A stretch of 64,000 nt of DNA from an uncultured Prevotellaceae bacterium (GCA_900318555.1 ONKX01000014.1:1-64000), one strand, 5' to 3'. Counted from the first letter of the stretch, positions 35,565 to 43,059 are shown. Program-made: numbers and translations. Notes: a model not told the origin generated them from the letters alone.

Positions 35565-35980
35565 GTCAACACTGTTAATCAGTTAAATAGTCAAGAGCAC
35601 GGCTCCTGTCATTATATCGTCGTTTTAGTTAAATAGTGTTTTCGAATATTTATTTTTGTTTTCGGCAAAATTCCCATCACTTTCGCCTCGCCTCAAATTT
35701 TATCTTGATACCTTCCGACCCGATTTTTCCGATTTCCGCTCCAAGTCACCAATCACTTATCTTTCAATCTCCGCTCAGAGCCGCCTCTTTCTTAACATTT
35801 GTTTACCATTCCGTATAAAACTTTCTTAAAGCTATTGCCCATTTGCCCAAAAAGTACTACCTTTGTGTAGAAATGAGCTGGAAAGGCTTAATTTCCCGGA
35901 TGTCTGATGAATGTCTGATAACTCTGGAAACGGTGTTTCTGTTTTACATTGACTGTCAGGCTGTTATGCGGAAGTTCACA
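35565..35980. other. Intergenic region with junction repeat copy 1
   Basis: No gene is supported. The part 35690-35820 is pyrimidine-rich on the plus strand. The conserved junction repeat with a plus-strand promoter occupies 35823-35915, and the remainder leads into the truncated IS66 tnpB. Confidence 0.5.
35823..35915 (+). repeat. Junction repeat J1 with plus-strand promoter
   Basis: TTG (35835-35837) and TACCTTTG (35858-35865) are 20 bases apart, then a conserved tract with TTTCCCGGATGTCTGATGAA. The same order occurs at three other cassette borders (37302, 38145, 39605). The promoter points into the antisense strand of the IS66 remnant. Confidence 0.7.
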
Positions 35981-36202
35981 TTAGCTGGGAAAACTCTTTT
36001 CATGAACATAGAAAGCATGGTTCTCGTAATGTATCATTTTGACTTTGGTCTGGTCTTTCGACATAAACACATACACATCACCATTCAATGGATCCCTATT
36101 GTATTTTACACGTATCATGTCAGAGATTCTACGGGCTTTGCATCGCATGTCATGAAAGTGAGGCAGAAAATAGAAATTATGAAGACCGGTTATACTCAAC
36201 AT
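35981..36202 (-). pseudogene. IS66 TnpB (ORF2), C-terminally truncated
   Basis: 73 residues with the conserved DMRCKARRISDMIR and DPLNGDVYVFMSKD blocks of IS66 TnpB, normally about 115 residues long. The tail after FYVHEK is lost. It overlaps the end of ORF1 by 7 bp, the normal IS66 arrangement. Confidence 0.75.
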
Positions 36203-36552
36203 AAGCCCTCCAATTTCCCTACCAGATTTACCAGCTCCTGGTAGCTTAAGCCCTTCTTCTGTATCTGAAGACCATCACAAGTACGGATGAAAACATGAAT
36301 ACCGCCTTTCTTTAACTGAAGATCCGGATTGGCTTCTCCATCTGATGGCTCTACTGTCACCTGAGTTTCTGATACCGGAGCATCTTCTATTTCCAAGGGC
36401 ACGATGGCCTTGTGCATCTTGTAGTACCATTTATTGAACTCTCTGTAATTGACTCCTCGACTTACGCAGAAAGCATTGATCGAGACTCCTTTAGGGGCTG
36501 CTTCTGTCTTGTACAGGAACCAAAGCTTCTCAAATTCACTGTTACTTATCAT
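36196..36552 (-). CDS. IS66 ORF1 (TnpA-type accessory protein)
   Basis: 118 residues from the ATG at 36552; a longer frame to 36606 is rejected because a TACCTTTG promoter box (36584-36591) lies inside it. GVSINAFCVSRGVNYREFNK is the helix-turn-helix-like part; the end GLSYQELVNLVGKLEGLC is the standard ORF1 C-terminus. Intact, but the element around it is dead. Confidence 0.8.
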   Translation of the reverse strand: MISNSEFEKLWFLYKTEAAPKGVSINAFCVSRGVNYREFNKWYYKMHKAIVPLEIEDAPVSETQVTVEPSDGEANPDLQLKKGGIHVFIRTCDGLQIQKKGLSYQELVNLVGKLEGLC

Positions 36553-36583
36553 ACCTTTTATACTGTAATTTGGTTTAACAGCG

Positions 36584-36591
36584 CAAAGGTA
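36584..36591 (-). promoter_or_regulatory. -7 box TACCTTTG of IS66 ORF1
   Basis: TACCTTTG on the minus strand, 32 bases before the ATG at 36552. It decides the start of ORF1. No convincing -33 TTG at N20. Confidence 0.45.
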
Positions 36592-36654
36592 CAACCTTTT
36601 CTTCAAATTACTATGTCACACTTTTGGACGCTTACGGATTTCAAGAGGTAACTT

Positions 36655-36715
36655 CGTTGACTTTTCTCACACTCGGAATAGTGAGCAAGCTTCCTCTCCT
36701 CTCGCATACTCGCAA
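36655..36715. repeat. Degenerate copy of the dispersed palindrome family
   Basis: GTTGACTTTTCTCACACTCGG and the following GTGAG (CTCAC...GTGAG hairpin) and CTCTCCTCTCGC share order with the repeats at 38727-38799 and 44647-44713. Weakly conserved. Confidence 0.4.
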
Positions 36716-36736
36716 AGTTCGTGGTTGACGGGGCAT

Positions 36737-37268
36737 TTAATCTTTCTTAGGATTTTCTTTGCGCACCCGCTTAACGGTGTGCTTAATCTTACCAATGAAG
36801 AAGTTGATCTCCAGCGATGACTCAGTCTCCTGCGTCTGAAGATCGGGCATCACAATGTCGGATAGCACCTCACCGAAATGCTGCATCTTGGTCCAACTCA
36901 AGAAGTTCCCTTTTTAACTCCCGAACCTTGACAAAGGTCTCTATAATGGCGAAAGTCATGTCACGAGCCTGCTCTCCTTTCAAAATAGTAGCCAGCATAT
37001 ACAGGCCACGCTCGGTGAAAACTTTGGTTGGATTGCGGTTCATTGCTGAAACATTTGTGGTCGAAATTTTCGACCGCAATTCAAGTACCTCGCTCTTGTT
37101 CAGCACAAACATATAACTAGCAGGAAACTTATCTGGGTTGTTTTTGACGGCCTCGTTGATACGCTTGGTCTCTACTCCATACAACTCTGCAACGTCTGCA
37201 TCGGCAATCACTTCTAAATTACGGATGACTGCTATTTTGTCTTTTACCTTTTGGATGTTAATAAACAA
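36737..37268 (-). pseudogene. ORF6N-domain protein with a frameshift
   Basis: The first frame (37268-36870) gives 132 residues with the ORF6N DNA-binding-like domain (IRNLEVIADADVAELYGVET, then MNRNPTKVFTERGLYMLAT). It ends prematurely. A second frame, shifted by one base and starting near 36886, continues with MQHFGEVLSDIVMPDLQTQE to KHTVKRVRKENPKKD, the normal C-terminus of the family. One indel near 36885-36905, a region with an A/T run, restores a protein of about 180 residues. Such proteins come from prophages and plasmids, with unknown roles in DNA regulation. Confidence 0.75.
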
Positions 37269-37301
37269 ATTTAACGTTTGTTCATACTTGTATATGAAAT
37301 A

Positions 37302-37425
37302 TTCTTAAAGGTATTGCAGGAATGCCCAAATTTTACTAATTTTGTGGTAGAAATGAGCAGTAAAGGCTCAATTTCCCGGATGTCTGATGAATGTCGTAAA
37401 GATGTTAGATGGAAGAAGGAAGATG
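37302..37425 (+). repeat. Junction repeat J2 with plus-strand promoter
   Basis: TTG (37314-37316), N20, TAATTTTG (37337-37344), then ATGAGCAGTAAAGGCTCAAT and the CCCGGATGTCTGATGAATGTC tract shared with the other copies. On the minus strand the tract is C-rich, G-poor and full of CATC, as expected for a Rho-dependent terminator of the toxin gene. Confidence 0.7.
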
Positions 37426-37550
37426 GCTGATGTTTGTCCGCTCTTACTTCTGACATCAGACTTCGCAGAAACCACCTCTGTATCTATCGGTTGTTACGGT
37501 TATAGGCCATATATGTTTGGTTGTATTGATTATGTTGGGGTCAAACAGAT

Positions 37551-37859
37551 TCAACCTTTGTTCATCTTGGCAGGGATTATTCGGTCTACTATGACGAAGG
37601 ATGCTTCAATATGATAGACGTACACCCATTTACGGTTATGAGATACCATCCGGCGTGCCTCGGGGTGTATCTGACGCAGTGTCATTGATGTTGTCTTGCC
37701 ATAGAGATCAGCATAAAATGCCAACGTCTTTATCTCCTCACGCATATTATTGGCATAGCGAATAGCTCCTTCCACCGTCATCATAGACTTAAGGAACTTG
37801 CGCAATTCTGCCATGTCTGCACGAGCTCCATGACTGATTCGAACCTCATAGATTTGCAT
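37551..37859 (-). CDS. RelE/ParE-superfamily toxin
   Basis: 102 residues. Starts with IYEVRISHGARADM, a common ParE/RelE opening strand-helix, has an Arg-rich centre (LRQIHPEARRMVSHNRKWVY) and ends with a beta strand (FVIVDRIIPAKM). Members cut ribosome-bound mRNA or poison gyrase. The 5' end overlaps the upstream antitoxin gene by 14 bp. Confidence 0.8.
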   Translation of the reverse strand: MQIYEVRISHGARADMAELRKFLKSMMTVEGAIRYANNMREEIKTLAFYADLYGKTTSMTLRQIHPEARRMVSHNRKWVYVYHIEASFVIVDRIIPAKMNKG

Positions 37860-37992
37860 AATCCTCGCGCACCTTGTCTATCAGTTCATCGAAGTATTCG
37901 TCCACAGACATTGTACTGGCCATTATCCTATTTCGGGTGGAAGTGGCATTGAAATTCTGCTTCGTATCTGTTGCTTGATTGGTTACTATCAT
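37846..37992 (-). CDS. Antitoxin of the RelE/ParE-like pair
   Basis: 48 residues from the ATG at 37992 (MIVTNQATDTKQNF...), chosen because the TATCTTTG promoter box (38015-38022) lies upstream; the longer frame to 38058 would start above the promoter. The C-terminus SVDEYFDELIDKVREDYANL is an amphipathic helix that would wrap the toxin. A DNA-binding domain is not obvious. Confidence 0.65.
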   Translation of the reverse strand: MIVTNQATDTKQNFNATSTRNRIMASTMSVDEYFDELIDKVREDYANL

Positions 37993-38014
37993 AATACTGC
38001 TTTTATTTTGTGGG

Positions 38015-38182
38015 CAAAGATACGAAAAAGATTTGAATCTTATCGCACTTTGAACCATTATTTTTCAATTTTTGTATTTTATGCTGCATGCCTGCTCTGC
38101 TGTGTCTTGTAACTTTCGTTAACAGTCAAAGTGCAAAATATCTTAATGCTATTGCAGGAATGCCTGAATTTTGCTAATTTTG
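38015..38182. repeat. Duplicated bidirectional promoter block, copy 1 (contains J3)
   Basis: One edge is TATCTTTG on the minus strand (38015-38022, for the antitoxin), the other is TAATTTTG on the plus strand (38175-38182, with TTG at 38152-38154, N20). The second copy at 39479-39646 has the same length of 168 bp and is similar along its whole length. The conserved downstream tract with CCCGGATGTCTGATGAATG continues to about 38250. Confidence 0.75.
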
Positions 38183-38307
38183 TAGGGAAAAGGCCAGGAG
38201 AGGTCCGATTCCCGGATGTCTGATGAATGTCGTAAAGATGTTAGATGGAAGAAGGAAGATGGAAGATGTAATCAGATGTATGAGGTATGATGTAAGATGT
38301 ATGATGT

Positions 38308-38826
38308 TTACTGTTCGCCACCCTTATTCTCATCCAGCTTCTTGCATCGGTGAGTTAACACTTTTACTAATTCTTCGCAGTCCGTAAACAGACTTTGATA
38401 TTGTACCTCAGTCAAATACTTATTTCTATGAAGCAGTTCAAGCCAGTAAAGACTTTCTCTTGCCTCTTTAAGTGCTATATAACTTTTACTCTTGAAATCT
38501 GCCTTACTTATGGCGCTTGTTGCTTCAGCATTGTTGGCTCCGATAGAAGTGCCTGCTCTTAGAAGTTGATTGCACAAATTGGATACCGACTGCAAATAGA
38601 CAGGAACAGCTTTATTATATACTCGTTTTCCATTTACCATCTTGTAGCCCGGTTTCTTATTAGCCGCCTGCTCTAACAAGTAGTCATTGAGCTTTATTAT
38701 GCGGTCGCTGAAGGCGAGGCATTTTGACCGATGGTCGACCTCTGTCACAACTCGGCAAAGTTCATGCGAGCATGACTCTGCTCTCGCTGCTCCATCGGTT
38801 GGCTTGTATAGCGTCTGAGATTTCAC
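38308..38826 (-). CDS. Four-helix-bundle protein with an in-frame palindromic insert
   Basis: 172 residues. From CLAFSDRIIKLNDYLLEQ onward (about 37) the sequence matches the four-helix-bundle family also found as 23S rRNA intervening-sequence proteins: LLRAGTSIGANNAEA and KSKSYIALKEARESLYWLEL are the signature helices. Family members usually begin at about the SKCLAF point. The preceding 20 or so residues (AARAESCSHELCRVVTEVD) come from a dispersed palindrome. Function unknown. It follows the VapBC-like pair in the same direction. Confidence 0.75.
   Translation of the reverse strand: MKSQTLYKPTDGAARAESCSHELCRVVTEVDHRSKCLAFSDRIIKLNDYLLEQAANKKPGYKMVNGKRVYNKAVPVYLQSVSNLCNQLLRAGTSIGANNAEATSAISKADFKSKSYIALKEARESLYWLELLHRNKYLTEVQYQSLFTDCEELVKVLTHRCKKLDENKGGEQ
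38727..38799. repeat. Palindromic element inside the four-helix-bundle gene
   Basis: Outer stem ACCGATGG (38727-38734) with CCATCGGT (38792-38799), inner hairpin CATGCGAGCATG (38763-38774). The segment 38751-38790 matches 44882-44921 except at five isolated points and the stem arms, where the changes preserve pairing. Confidence 0.75.
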
Positions 38827-38870
38827 TCATGATATAAGATGGATGATGTTTGATGACTAAGAACTGAAGC

Positions 38871-39293
38871 CTACTTCTTATTGAATATGAAGTTCAGACC
38901 CTGCTTGCAGTAGAAGTCGAATTTACCATCTGACGATATTAGTGGCAAATGCTCGGTTATGGCATGAGCTATGATAAGATGGTCTGAGGTGTCTGTATGC
39001 TTGGCTGCAAGATTCCAACGGAGATTGACGAATGTCTGGTAGTGCTCGCGCTGGGGATAGAGGATCTCTACTCCATAGAGGTCACGTACCTCATCAAGCA
39101 TTTCCTGAGGGGTCTTCCAAGTACGCTGCATGTGCTGATATTTATGCCATGCTGCAACAAGTTCACGTACACTCGCTGCACATATATAAAGCCTATTGCC
39201 ATAGTCAGAGACTATTGCTTCAACATCATCGCTCATCTCACCTGTCTTATTGAGCATATAGAGCATGATGCAGGTATCGAGCAGGTATCGCAT
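38871..39293 (-). CDS. vapC: PIN-domain toxin (VapC-like)
   Basis: 140 residues. RYLLDTCIMLYML begins with the first catalytic Asp (D6), SVRELVA contains the conserved Glu, and TDTSDHLIIAHAI the later Asp residues; the last, LISSDGKFDFY, completes the PIN site. VapC enzymes cleave tRNA or rRNA. It starts 3 bp after the VapB-like antitoxin stops. Confidence 0.85.
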   Translation of the reverse strand: MRYLLDTCIMLYMLNKTGEMSDDVEAIVSDYGNRLYICAASVRELVAAWHKYQHMQRTWKTPQEMLDEVRDLYGVEILYPQREHYQTFVNLRWNLAAKHTDTSDHLIIAHAITEHLPLISSDGKFDFYCKQGLNFIFNKK

Positions 39294-39296
39294 GGA

Positions 39297-39455
39297 CTAC
39301 AGGTTCGTAAATTCTGCAACCATCTTGTGGAACTCCACCTCCTCTTCGGGAGTAAGCGGAGTCCATCCGTGCTTGATCTTATAATCATAAGCATCCTGAA
39401 GCCTGGAAAGCCTGCTGGGAGTGCCCGTGTTCTGATTTGTAACCGTTGTCATCAT
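39297..39455 (-). CDS. Antitoxin of the PIN-domain pair (VapB-like)
   Basis: 52 residues, too short to be listed by most callers. The frame MMTTVTNQNTGTPSRLSRLQ...FHKMVAEFTNL opens 24 bases below a TATCTTTG promoter box (39479-39486) and ends directly before vapC. The acidic LTPEEEVEFHKM helix suits toxin binding. Met2 (39452) is an alternative start. Confidence 0.6.
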   Translation of the reverse strand: MMTTVTNQNTGTPSRLSRLQDAYDYKIKHGWTPLTPEEEVEFHKMVAEFTNL

Positions 39456-39478
39456 AAGCTTATTATATTTACGCGGTG

Positions 39479-39646
39479 CAAAGATACGAAAAAGATTTGA
39501 ATCTTGCCGTACTTTGAACCATTATTTTTCAATTTTTGTATATTACTTGTCTTGTCTGCCCTGCAGTACACTTTAACTTTCACTAACAGTCTAAGTGCAA
39601 TTTTTCTTAATGCTATTGCAAGAATGCCTGATTTTTGCTAATTTTG
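39479..39646. repeat. Duplicated bidirectional promoter block, copy 2 (contains J4)
   Basis: Minus-strand TATCTTTG (39479-39486) serves the VapBC pair; plus-strand TTG (39616-39618), N20, TAATTTTG (39639-39646) points into the antisense of the UpxY-like gene, whose stop is only 7 bp away. Colinear with 38015-38182, both 168 bp. Confidence 0.75.
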
Positions 39647-39652
39647 TGGGGA

Positions 39653-40882
39653 TTAGCAACGGATTTGCTTGGCGATGGAGAGGAAGCGGCGGAGGGACAG
39701 CGAGCAGTCGGGATGGCTTTGGCGCCAGAGCTTGACTTGTTTACGAAGCCGAGGATCGTGGTTCACGATGAAGAGTGAGAGGGTGAGATAGCAGGCGAGC
39801 TCAGAGGTGAGAGGTGAGAGGTCATAACTCAGAGGTGAGAGGTGAGAGGTCAGAGGTGAGAGATCATAACTCAGAGGTGAGAGGTGAGAGGTCAGAGGTG
39901 AGAGGGCTGATGGCTGAGAGCTTCCGAGTTCAGACATCAAGAGTGTTTCCACTTCTTCAGTACGTCTCTGAACCTCTTTTTTGTCGTTGAGGAGGTAGAC
40001 GCAGATGAGCATGAGGGCGGCAAACTTCTTGCGGTTGTCATCGTTGTCCTCGAAGACTATGTCCGCATACTGATAGAGGAACTTCAGGCGCTTCTGGTCT
40101 TCCTTGTTTAACGCTTGGGAGCCCTTCTTGCCATGGAGATGGCAGAGGAGCTCGATGAGCTCGTCCTCGAAATGGCCTATGACAGGATCCTGCAACAGCT
40201 GCTGGGCATCCTGCGTCTTCAGGCGCACATCGGAAATGCTGATGCCGGGAACGGCAATGCGCATCTTGTCCTGGAACATGGAGAATACCACCGTCAGAAG
40301 CACCTGACCGTCACGCTCGCGAATCTCCTGGACCTGACCATCGCTACCCTCCATGGGTCCGCTGATAATGGTCACCAGGTCACCCTCGCGCACCTCGTCG
40401 GAGGGTTCACCATTGACAATCTGGAAGTCATAGCGCTTGATGACGGTCTTGAAGCGCTCCATCTCCGCATTGCTAATCTCGATGGGAACACCATTCTCGT
40501 CACGATAGGCATACAGGCGGTTGCGTAACGACTTATGCCAAGGGGCATCGAGAATCTGAAGCACGACTTCCTTGGGTTTGCGGAGGAAGATATAGTGGTG
40601 GAGGTCATTACGCAACGCATGCTCATCGAGCATGGCATCGTACGACTTGTATTCATCGTCGACCGTGGACTGTCTTTCCGTGGGACGCGTCTTCAGGTCG
40701 GCAAAAGGGATGAAATACTCGTAAGGGGGTAGCGGGTAGGTGCTGTCCCCGTCAGGGGTATGTACCTGTCGCTTGCCACTGAATATCTCGCCTATCAAGT
40801 CAGCATCCGGATGGCGCAGAATGCACCACCGCTTCTGGTCGCTGACCACTGTTGATTCATTTTTTCTATCTTCCATTGTCAT
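39653..40882 (-). CDS. UpxY/NusG-like transcription antiterminator, first gene of the polysaccharide locus
   Basis: 409 residues. The N-terminal NusG-like domain covers about 15-155 (KRWCILRHPDADLIGEIFSG, then YIFLRKPKEVVLQIL), and a KOW motif follows: EGDLVTIISGPMEGSDGQV at 166-184. UpxY proteins of Bacteroides are about 170-190 residues; here a helical extension (230-320) is added, then a tract of 15 heptamers (residues 326-361) coding Leu/Ser/Pro repeats. UpxY-type proteins bind RNA polymerase on the operon leader and prevent early termination. Its position at the head of a 35-kb minus-strand locus fits this job. Confidence 0.75.
   Translation of the reverse strand: MTMEDRKNESTVVSDQKRWCILRHPDADLIGEIFSGKRQVHTPDGDSTYPLPPYEYFIPFADLKTRPTERQSTVDDEYKSYDAMLDEHALRNDLHHYIFLRKPKEVVLQILDAPWHKSLRNRLYAYRDENGVPIEISNAEMERFKTVIKRYDFQIVNGEPSDEVREGDLVTIISGPMEGSDGQVQEIRERDGQVLLTVVFSMFQDKMRIAVPGISISDVRLKTQDAQQLLQDPVIGHFEDELIELLCHLHGKKGSQALNKEDQKRLKFLYQYADIVFEDNDDNRKKFAALMLICVYLLNDKKEVQRRTEEVETLLMSELGSSQPSALSPLTSHLSPLSYDLSPLTSHLSPLSYDLSPLTSELACYLTLSLFIVNHDPRLRKQVKLWRQSHPDCSLSLRRFLSIAKQIRC
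39800..39904 (-). repeat. 15 heptamers inside the UpxY-like gene
   Basis: 105 bp = 15 x 7. On the coding strand the units are CTCTCAC, CTCTGAC, CTCTGAG and TTATGAC/T, with a higher-order repeat of six units. Seven is not a multiple of three, so gain or loss of one unit shifts the frame. Confidence 0.9.
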
Positions 40883-41204
40883 TCTTACTTAAGTTTCGCA
40901 TGTTTCACAAGCTCACTTTCTAGAGGTGAGTGGTGAGAGGTGAGAGGTAAGAGAATTGTCTCTGAGTTTACGAAAGTTGAGACGTTTATACAGCTTCGCT
41001 TTGCCCGCGCGAGCAATGCTCGTTTGGACTGGTTATTTTTCGGGAGCAGCATAACTGCATCCCTACCGTCGGTCCATCCCACCATCGCGTAATCCCTTGT
41101 CAGTCTTAGAGTTAGACCTTCAGTACAGCGGCGGACTTCCCTGTCCTTGATACGTGCACGATGCCACTTGTCACGACAAGTGCACAATATCGTTTGCAAA
41201 GGTA
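40883..41204 (-). promoter_or_regulatory. Leader of the polysaccharide operon with promoter box and heptamers
   Basis: TACCTTTG on the minus strand (41197-41204) would start a leader of about 310 bases before the UpxY-like gene. No TTG is found at N20. The leader contains five heptamer-like units (40922-40953, CTCTCAC type) and a CGAGCAATGCTCG hairpin (41016-41028 region). A 117-codon open frame crosses it, but its start lies above the promoter. Confidence 0.45.
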
Positions 41205-41375
41205 CAAATAATTTTCGAATAAACATTAAAGAAAACAAAGATTTTTTCTATTATTTTTAAGAACACGGATTGAACGGATTAAACGGATATTTTCTTTTGA
41301 ACACGAATTGATCGAATCTAACGAATTTTTTTTGTCACACAGATGTCACAGATTACACAGATATATTTTGAAATC

Positions 41376-41503
41376 AATTCTTACTAATAACAGACATTAG
41401 TCTGCTTTGTTCTCGAACAAAGGTTGGTTTTATTTGGAAGAACTTCTGCAAGCGAGCTTGCGAGATTCTTCAAAATAAAATCAACATATTATCAGTAAGA
41501 ATT
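41376..41503 (+). repeat. Nested-hairpin element, copy 1
   Basis: Outer stem AATTCTTACTAATAA (41376-41390) with TTATCAGTAAGAATT (41489-41503). Hairpin 1 CAGACATTAGTCTG (41391-41404). Hairpin 2 CTTTGTTCTCGAACAAAG (41405-41422). Inner stem 41423-41442 with 41466-41485 (18 of 20 pair). Central hairpin GCAAGCGAGCTTGC (41448-41461). Confidence 0.8.
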
Positions 41504-41537
41504 CTACCGCTTTTTTATTCGTTCAATTCGAGAGATT

Positions 41538-41574
41538 CTCTGACCAAGGTACAGAGTGTGGCGCTGCAATCGTG
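41538..41574 (+). repeat. CTCTGACC hairpin repeat, copy 1
   Basis: CTCTGACCAAGGTACAGAG followed by TGTGGCGCTGCAATCGTG. The same unit occurs at 43455 and 43527, and a variant at 43060 and 44576. Confidence 0.75.
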
Positions 41575-41665
41575 TTCCAAAAGAATTAACGAGAAATTAA
41601 TGGCAAATTAATGGCAATTAATGTTGAAAAGTAAAATAAACGTGGCGTTACGCGATAGAAAAAGA

Positions 41666-41697
41666 ACAAAAAAAAATGGTCCTTATTTAAAAGGACC
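41666..41697 (-). terminator. Intrinsic terminator after the DUF1015 gene
   Basis: Minus-strand stem GGTCCTTTTAAATAAGGACC followed by A and a run of nine T, 9 bp after the stop codon. It could also act in the plus direction because an AAATTTTTTT run follows on the other side. Confidence 0.8.
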
Positions 41698-41705
41698 AAA
41701 TTTTT

Positions 41706-42953
41706 TTAGCTTAATTTGTGGATGACTAAGCCGCTGCGGAGCTTGGGCTCGAACCAGGTGGCCTTCGGAGGCATGATCTTCCCGCTGTCCGCGATATCCA
41801 TGATCTGCTGCATCGTCACAGGATACAACGCCAGTGCAGCGCGCATTTCCCCAGAATCCACACGACGCTTCAGCTCGCCTAATCCGCGTAATCCTCCTAC
41901 GAAGTCAATGCGCTTCGATGAACGCAGGTCACCGATGTTCAGGATCTCATCCAGAATCAGCCTGCTGGAGATATCCACATCCAGCACCCCGATAGGATCC
42001 GTATTATCATACGTTCCCTCCTTGGCCTTCAGACTATACCAGTGCTGGTCCAGATACAGCGAGAACTCATGCAACTGCTGTGGCTTATAGATATCCGTGC
42101 CTTTGTCCTCTACCGTGAAATTCTTGCGCAGGGCAGCGAGGAACTCCTCCGAGGTCAGCCCGTTCAGGTCCTTCACCACACGGTTATAGTCCAGGATGGT
42201 CAACTGCGAAGCCTGGAAACAAACGGCCATAAAGTAGTTATACTCCTCATCGCCACGGTGGTTGGGGTTCTGCTTTTGTTTCTCAGCTCCCACCAGTGCT
42301 GCAGCGGCACTACGGTGGTGACCGTCAGCAATATACAGTGATGGCATCTTGGCAAATTCTGCCGTGATGGTCTGCATGTCCTCGTCATTGTCTATCACCC
42401 AGAACTGATGACGGAAACCGTCTATCGGGGCAATGAAGTCATATTCCGGCTTGGTGGCAGCATAGCGCATGATGAGCTTGTCCAGCACCTGATTGTCGGG
42501 ATAGGCAAAGAATACCGGTTCGATATTCGCATTATTCACGCGCACATGCTTCATGCGGTCCTCTTCCTTGTCGCGACGCGTCAGCTCGTGCTTCTTGATA
42601 TTCCCCTTCTGGTAGTCATCGGTATGGGCACACACCACCAGACCATACTGTGTCTTCCCGGTCATGGTCTGTGCATATATATAATAATGTTCGCGCGCGT
42701 CCTGTACCAGCCAGCCCTTGTCCTGGAATTTTTTGAAATTCTCCGCAGCCTTCTCATACACCCTGGGGTCATATTCCGAAGTCCCTACGGGGAAGTCAAT
42801 CTCCGGCTTGATGATGTGGTAGAGGCTTTTTTCGTTGTCGCCAGCCTCAGCCCTTGCTTCTTCACTGTCCAGCACGTCATAGGGACGGCTTTCTACCTTC
42901 TCCACCAGTTCCTTCGGTGGACGAATTCCTTTGAATGGTTTTACAATTGCCAT
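41706..42953 (-). CDS. DUF1015-family protein
   Basis: 415 residues, the family length. Starts AIVKPFKGIRPPKELVEKV, has the RPYDVL block near 23-28, MPSLYIADGHHRSAAA (about 206-221) and the C-terminal ATWFEPKLRSGLVIHKL. The family is conserved in Bacteroidales, often near serine biosynthesis genes, and a kinase-like role has been suggested for relatives; no such neighbour is here. Own promoter upstream, own terminator downstream. Confidence 0.9.
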   Translation of the reverse strand: MAIVKPFKGIRPPKELVEKVESRPYDVLDSEEARAEAGDNEKSLYHIIKPEIDFPVGTSEYDPRVYEKAAENFKKFQDKGWLVQDAREHYYIYAQTMTGKTQYGLVVCAHTDDYQKGNIKKHELTRRDKEEDRMKHVRVNNANIEPVFFAYPDNQVLDKLIMRYAATKPEYDFIAPIDGFRHQFWVIDNDEDMQTITAEFAKMPSLYIADGHHRSAAAALVGAEKQKQNPNHRGDEEYNYFMAVCFQASQLTILDYNRVVKDLNGLTSEEFLAALRKNFTVEDKGTDIYKPQQLHEFSLYLDQHWYSLKAKEGTYDNTDPIGVLDVDISSRLILDEILNIGDLRSSKRIDFVGGLRGLGELKRRVDSGEMRAALALYPVTMQQIMDIADSGKIMPPKATWFEPKLRSGLVIHKLS

Positions 42954-42990
42954 AATATTATGATTTTACGAATGCATTTTAAATTGTTTG

Positions 42991-43021
42991 CAAAAGTACA
43001 AATTATCGAGGAGAACACCAA
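42991..43021 (-). promoter_or_regulatory. Promoter of the DUF1015 gene, TTG-N20-TACTTTTG
   Basis: Minus-strand TTG (43019-43021), 20 bases, TACTTTTG (42991-42998), then a 38-base leader to the ATG at 42953. Confidence 0.7.
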
Positions 43022-43059
43022 GGGAAAAATACTATTTTTTTTGCCTTTCAACATTAATT

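Larger units (their letters stand above)
35981..36635 (-). mobile_element. IS66-family remnant (ORF1 and truncated TnpB, no TnpC)
   Basis: Right terminus GTAAGCGTCC (from 36635 on the minus strand) matches the terminus of the IS66 copy at the left window edge. ORF1 and most of TnpB remain; the third gene with the DDE transposase is missing. It cannot move by itself. Confidence 0.75.

Noticed and set aside
35843..36244. 133-codon plus-strand frame starting in junction repeat J1
   Set aside because: It is antisense to IS66 TnpB and shows only repeat-derived residues at its start. The promoter there is real, but coding is not supported.
35823..39646. Cassette borders considered as integron attC or recombinase sites
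   Set aside because: No integrase in the window, and the conserved part contains promoters rather than the paired arms of attC sites.
40885..41238. 117-codon minus-strand frame just upstream of the UpxY-like gene
   Set aside because: Its start lies above the TACCTTTG box, it runs through a hairpin and heptamer repeats, and it matches no family. Treated as operon leader.
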